A DNA stretch of 9,624 bases, from contig QQUB01000359.1 of NCBI GenBank assembly GCA_008501835.1, forward strand, positions 1 through 9,624. Reading direction: 5' to 3'. A program made the position numbers and the translations under genes. The notes under the pieces were generated by a model, which was not told where the DNA came from, made no database searches, and saw only the letters and a list, made by a program, of their open reading frames with translations. This DNA comes from Bacteroidota bacterium (GTDB taxonomy: Bacteria; Bacteroidota; Bacteroidia; Chitinophagales; Saprospiraceae). Below are positions 6,816-9,624 of the stretch, piece by piece (within the stretch, counting starts at the first letter, position 1; each line of letters begins with the position of its first letter).

Positions 6816-8069
6816 ATGACTTACATAATTGGATGGAAAAATAAAAACTGTGTTTTTTTATCTGGAGATATGGCTATAAAGCGAAATTCAAAGCTAAAGC
6901 TGAAAGATACAAAATCCATTTTCGGAGAGGACATAATTAACGAGGAGGATGTTTCCGTAAATGAAGAATGCCTAAAAGTATTTAAAATAAACCAAAAGGT
7001 TGTATTAGCCTTTTCAGGTGAGGTCAAACCAGCTCTTGATTTTATTGAACAAATAAAAAATTCAATTAGTGAAGAAGCCCCTTTAGACACAATAGAGTTT
7101 ATTGTAAAAAATTATGAAAGCAAAATTGATGAATTTACTATTTTTATAGGCTTAATTGACAAAGAGGAAAAAGCAAGATTATTTTCTTTTAAAAGTTGTA
7201 CTAATCAATTGCTGGAATCCGAAGAGCCTATTCAATCAGGGTCTTTAAACCAAGAACATCGAGACCTTTCAGAAATTATTTGTAGGGATATTTCAAAAAA
7301 CACCATCATTTCAGAGGATGACGAATTGGCTATTGTAAACACTTTTCACCAAAACCTTTTAATTCAAGAGAAATTGTTGACAGAAGCCGTTGGGGGTATT
7401 TTCTTTGGGATAAAACTATGCCCTTCTGGGGTATCTTGGCAAAAAGATACAAGTTTGATAGTGTATGATTTTAAAGAAGGAATGGTTGGAAGTGATTCAT
7501 TTAATCCAGCTGAATTATTCGAAAATAGCGCACTGGTAAATGTGGTTGAAAGAGATAATGCAATTCGTTACTCAAGTCCCTTTCTAAAAAAAGGCTATAC
7601 AAGAAATGTGGTGTACAATTGTTTAGATACGCCACAAACTTTATCCGATTTCAATCTAAAAAAGGAAATGATAATTGATTGGCATCAGAAATGGTATAAA
7701 GAAACTAATCAAGTTTTTGACAATAAAGATGTTAATTATTTTGGCTTTATTTCAAGAGACAAAGGCCTTATCCCAAGAGTAGCAGTATATTCAAAAGAGC
7801 GTCTGAAAGATTTAAATGTAAAGATTGAATCAACTGGACATGGCAATTTTGTATTTAAGTCCATCAAAAAACATTCAATTCGAAATATTGCAAATTTCAT
7901 CAACATGATAAGACCAAGATTAGATCCTGATGAAGGACAAGTGTATGACTTGGTGTTCTCTACTCAAAAAAAAAGAAAATTAAATAGAGGTGCTTTGAGG
8001 CCTCTTTTACCATTTAGTTCATTATACGAGCAGTCAAAAGAAAAATTACTTAAATACCTGTTGAAGTAG
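6816..8069 (+). CDS. Predicted proteasome-fold Ntn hydrolase with large C-terminal extension
   Basis: This is a 417-residue protein whose first ~220 residues follow the proteasome-beta/HslV/Anbu pattern, so it is a candidate N-terminal threonine hydrolase. Met1 is followed by Thr2, then strand YIIGWKNKNCVFLSGDMA. With Thr2 as catalytic Thr1, Asp18 falls exactly at the Asp17 position. ECLKVFKINQKVVLAFSGEV (51-70) aligns with the family's second strand pair, supplying Lys54 for Lys33 and Gly68 for the oxyanion-side Gly47. Between them is an acidic insert of about 25 residues (24-50). Strands resembling the later family core include FTIFIGLID (107-115) and DTSLIVYDF (211-219). Residues about 225-417 are an extension with no recognised motif and a basic patch, KKRKLNR (385-391). 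The N-terminus is well fixed: an in-frame TAA lies two codons before the ATG, and the next Met is residue 19. Thr at position 2 permits removal of Met1 by methionine aminopeptidase. No partner unfoldase such as HslU is present. The substrate is unknown. Confidence 0.78.
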   Translation: MTYIIGWKNKNCVFLSGDMAIKRNSKLKLKDTKSIFGEDIINEEDVSVNEECLKVFKINQKVVLAFSGEVKPALDFIEQIKNSISEEAPLDTIEFIVKNYESKIDEFTIFIGLIDKEEKARLFSFKSCTNQLLESEEPIQSGSLNQEHRDLSEIICRDISKNTIISEDDELAIVNTFHQNLLIQEKLLTEAVGGIFFGIKLCPSGVSWQKDTSLIVYDFKEGMVGSDSFNPAELFENSALVNVVERDNAIRYSSPFLKKGYTRNVVYNCLDTPQTLSDFNLKKEMIIDWHQKWYKETNQVFDNKDVNYFGFISRDKGLIPRVAVYSKERLKDLNVKIESTGHGNFVFKSIKKHSIRNIANFINMIRPRLDPDEGQVYDLVFSTQKKRKLNRGALRPLLPFSSLYEQSKEKLLKYLLK

Positions 8070-8174
8070 TTGCAAAAAGCTGATAGACCCTTATTGCTTA
8101 AAGGTACTTTTGTGAAAATCTCCTTCTAAGTGTAAAAATTGTCTTAAATAGATAATTGAAAAAGAATGATTGAG

Positions 8175-9624
8175 CTACCATTTATGACCATAGCTTATTA
8201 GAAGTTCTTGTGCCTCAGAGTGTCCTTGAATTGCAGCCTTTTGTAACCAAAAGATAGCAGTAAAAAGGTCCTGTTCTACCCCATGCCCCTTAATATACTC
8301 TTTGGCTAAATGGAACTGAGCGTCGGAGAACCCTTGATTTGCAGCCCTTGAATACCACTTTATTGTTTCTTCATATTTTTTTTCATTATGATACAATTGA
8401 CCTAACAAAAGTTGAGCATTTGTGTGATTCTTATCAGCAGCTTTTTCAAGCCATAGCATGGCCGTATATCGATTCTCCTTTACTCCATGGCCATTTAAAT
8501 ATTCATGACCTAATTGAAATTCAGCATCAGAGAGTCCTTGGTTTGCAGCCCTTGAATACCAAATTAATGCTTCTTCATATTTTTTTTCTTTATGGTACAT
8601 ATTACCTATATCATATTGAGCACGGGCATGATTTTGCTCGGCAGCTTTTTTAATCCATTTAGTTGCTTCTTCAGTATTGTTTTCGTCTCGATACATAACA
8701 CCTAACAAATATTGGGCTTTAACAAGGTTTTGTTCGGCAGCTTTTTTAATCCATTTAGTTGCTTCTTCATAGTTCTGCTCACGGTATAATTGTGTACCAA
8801 GCTCATATTGCGACTCCATATTTCCATTCTCAGCAGCCAATGCAAAAAATTCATAGGCTTTTTTAATGTTTTTTTTCATTTCTGTTCCCTTCAAATACAA
8901 TGCCCCTAAATTATGTTGAGCCTCGGGAAGGTTTTGTTCGGCAGCTTTTTCAAACCACTTTACAGCTTTATCGACATCTTTTTTAACATAAATTCCTTGA
9001 AGATATATCAATCCTAAAGTAAATTGGGATATATCATAATTTTGATATGCAGCCTTTTTTATCCACATTAAACCCTCACCATAATCTTTTTTTAGAAAAG
9101 ATCCATCAAGGTAAAACTGTCCTAAAAGTTGTTGAGAAAGGACATTACCTTTTTCGGCAGCTTCCTTAATTAAATCTGTACCTTTATTAAAATCTATCTT
9201 TACTCCTGAACCGCTCAAATATAATGCCCCTAAACTATGTTTAGCAGAGGTCGAGTTTAGATCAGCAGCTTTTTTAATATACATGAAAGCTTTTTTAAGG
9301 TTTTTTTTCACCCCTTTACCAGATAGATACATTATTCCTACAGCATGTATTCCATCAACATTTTGACGCTTTGCTGACTGCAAATAAAAGTTAAATGCCT
9401 CTTGGTAATTCCCCAAGATGTTTTCAGCATTCCCCTTAGCAAAAAAATCATCTGATTCAATTTTTACTAATTCAGCAATTTCAATAATTTGGGTCATATT
9501 AAACCCCGTCTTACTCATTATTCTATTTTCACAATCTAAAGTATCCTTTTCGCACTCAAGTTGAAGCTGAACAACCAAATCTAATAATTCGGAGTTTTGA
9601 TCGAGCAACTCAGAGTTTTGTGTT
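8175..9624 (-). CDS. Sel1/TPR-repeat protein, 5' end outside the window
   Basis: The frame is open from the right edge of the window to TAG at 8175-8177, so the gene is partial. A TTG at 9606-9608 is a poor start candidate, because codons upstream of it continue a clear repeat (QNSELLD twice). An internal ATG at 9516-9518 (MSKTGFN) is the only good alternative. After an N-terminal region of about 55 residues comes a solenoid of about eleven to twelve units. These are 36-residue Sel1 units (A...LG..Y..G.GV..D...A..W..KAA) mixed with 32-residue units lacking the G.GV..D loop, which are more like plain TPRs. Key examples are MYLSGKGVKKNLKKAFMYIK near the start and EYIKGHGVEQDLFTAIFW near the end. 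There are no catalytic residues and no membrane helices in the visible part. Sel1 proteins usually act as scaffolds for protein complexes. It converges on the Ntn hydrolase gene with a 105-base gap. Whether it belongs to the same system is unclear. Confidence 0.9.
   Translation of the reverse strand, partial: TQNSELLDQNSELLDLVVQLQLECEKDTLDCENRIMSKTGFNMTQIIEIAELVKIESDDFFAKGNAENILGNYQEAFNFYLQSAKRQNVDGIHAVGIMYLSGKGVKKNLKKAFMYIKKAADLNSTSAKHSLGALYLSGSGVKIDFNKGTDLIKEAAEKGNVLSQQLLGQFYLDGSFLKKDYGEGLMWIKKAAYQNYDISQFTLGLIYLQGIYVKKDVDKAVKWFEKAAEQNLPEAQHNLGALYLKGTEMKKNIKKAYEFFALAAENGNMESQYELGTQLYREQNYEEATKWIKKAAEQNLVKAQYLLGVMYRDENNTEEATKWIKKAAEQNHARAQYDIGNMYHKEKKYEEALIWYSRAANQGLSDAEFQLGHEYLNGHGVKENRYTAMLWLEKAADKNHTNAQLLLGQLYHNEKKYEETIKWYSRAANQGFSDAQFHLAKEYIKGHGVEQDLFTAIFWLQKAAIQGHSEAQELLISYGHKW
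8217..8624 (-). repeat. Tandem duplication of a 204-bp (68-residue) two-repeat block in the Sel1 gene
   Basis: Two adjacent 204-base blocks (8421-8624 and 8217-8420) each encode one 32-residue TPR-like unit plus one 36-residue Sel1 unit. The proteins match at YHxEKKYEE, WYSRAANQG and GHGV, and GCAGCCCTTGAATACCA on the plus strand recurs exactly 204 bases apart (8341 and 8545). The copies have diverged elsewhere. Confidence 0.8.
8638..8769 (-). repeat. 96-bp tandem repeat in the Sel1 gene with a 36-base identical core
   Basis: Positions 8638-8673 and 8734-8769 are identical for 36 bases at an offset of 96 bases. They encode EEATKWIKKAAE in two consecutive 32-residue units. A shorter related match lies near 8930-8951. 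The nucleotide identity, including silent sites, points to a more recent duplication than the 204-bp block. Confidence 0.85.
9579..9620 (-). repeat. 21-bp tandem repeat encoding QNSELLD twice
   Basis: Two adjacent 21-base units (9600-9620 and 9579-9599) encode identical heptads although five of 21 bases differ. The seven-residue period suggests a short coiled coil before the Sel1 solenoid. The array runs up to the window edge and may contain more copies beyond it. Confidence 0.7.

Noticed and set aside
8070..8174. Possible bidirectional terminator between the converging genes
   Set aside because: The best arms I found (AAGC...GCTT near 8077-8100) are only four bases with mismatches inside and no G+C-rich stem with a U-run, so I could not support it.
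8339..8653. A plus-strand frame with internal repeats (LQPLNT, LLFLHIFF)
   Set aside because: Its repeats are simply the antisense of the Sel1 duplications.

Overview
The window looks like Bacteroidota chromosome, probably an environmental or marine lineage. The gene at the left edge ends in a gliding-motility-type C-terminal sorting domain (VPNAFSPNGDGIND ... NRWGE ... GVYLW). That domain is the export signal of the type IX secretion system, which is confined to this phylum. Start codons follow A-rich leaders without clear Shine-Dalgarno sequences, which also fits. Genus cannot be told from the sequence.

Layout. (1) Positions 6-1928, minus strand: a secreted LamG-type adhesin or cell-surface protein with a T9SS signal. 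Base composition here is close to half G+C in sampled lines. (2) From about position 2000 to the right edge the DNA is clearly more A+T rich, with sampled lines at about 25-35% G+C. All five remaining genes lie in this block, which looks like an acquired accessory island. On the minus strand, a membrane-anchored pentapeptide-repeat protein (5264-4101) is followed by a membrane-embedded NACHT-type STAND NTPase (4003-2093), probably as one transcription unit. Divergently on the plus strand lie an unrecognised membrane/coiled-coil protein (5412-6713) and then a protein whose N-terminal half looks like a proteasome/HslV/Anbu-type Ntn hydrolase (6816-8069). Its Thr2, Asp18 and Lys54 can be matched to the catalytic Thr1/Asp17/Lys33. 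Converging on it from the right is a Sel1/TPR-repeat protein (8175 to beyond the right edge), whose true N-terminus is outside the window.

How the genes may work together (inference). A NACHT switch protein without its own repeat sensor sits next to a repeat protein anchored by the same kind of two-helix membrane hairpin, so sensor and switch may be split over two polypeptides. Across a 147-bp divergent control region lie a further membrane protein and a candidate threonine peptidase that could act as effector. A Sel1 solenoid protein flanks them. This is a plausible undescribed membrane-associated STAND/protease conflict system, but only the domain assignments are directly supported; joint function is a hypothesis.

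No gene-free stretch exceeds 300 bases. The larger gaps are 1929-2092 (nested palindromes), 4004-4100, 5265-5411 (divergent control region), 6714-6815 and 8070-8174. I saw no tRNA, rRNA, CRISPR array, transposase or integrase in the window.
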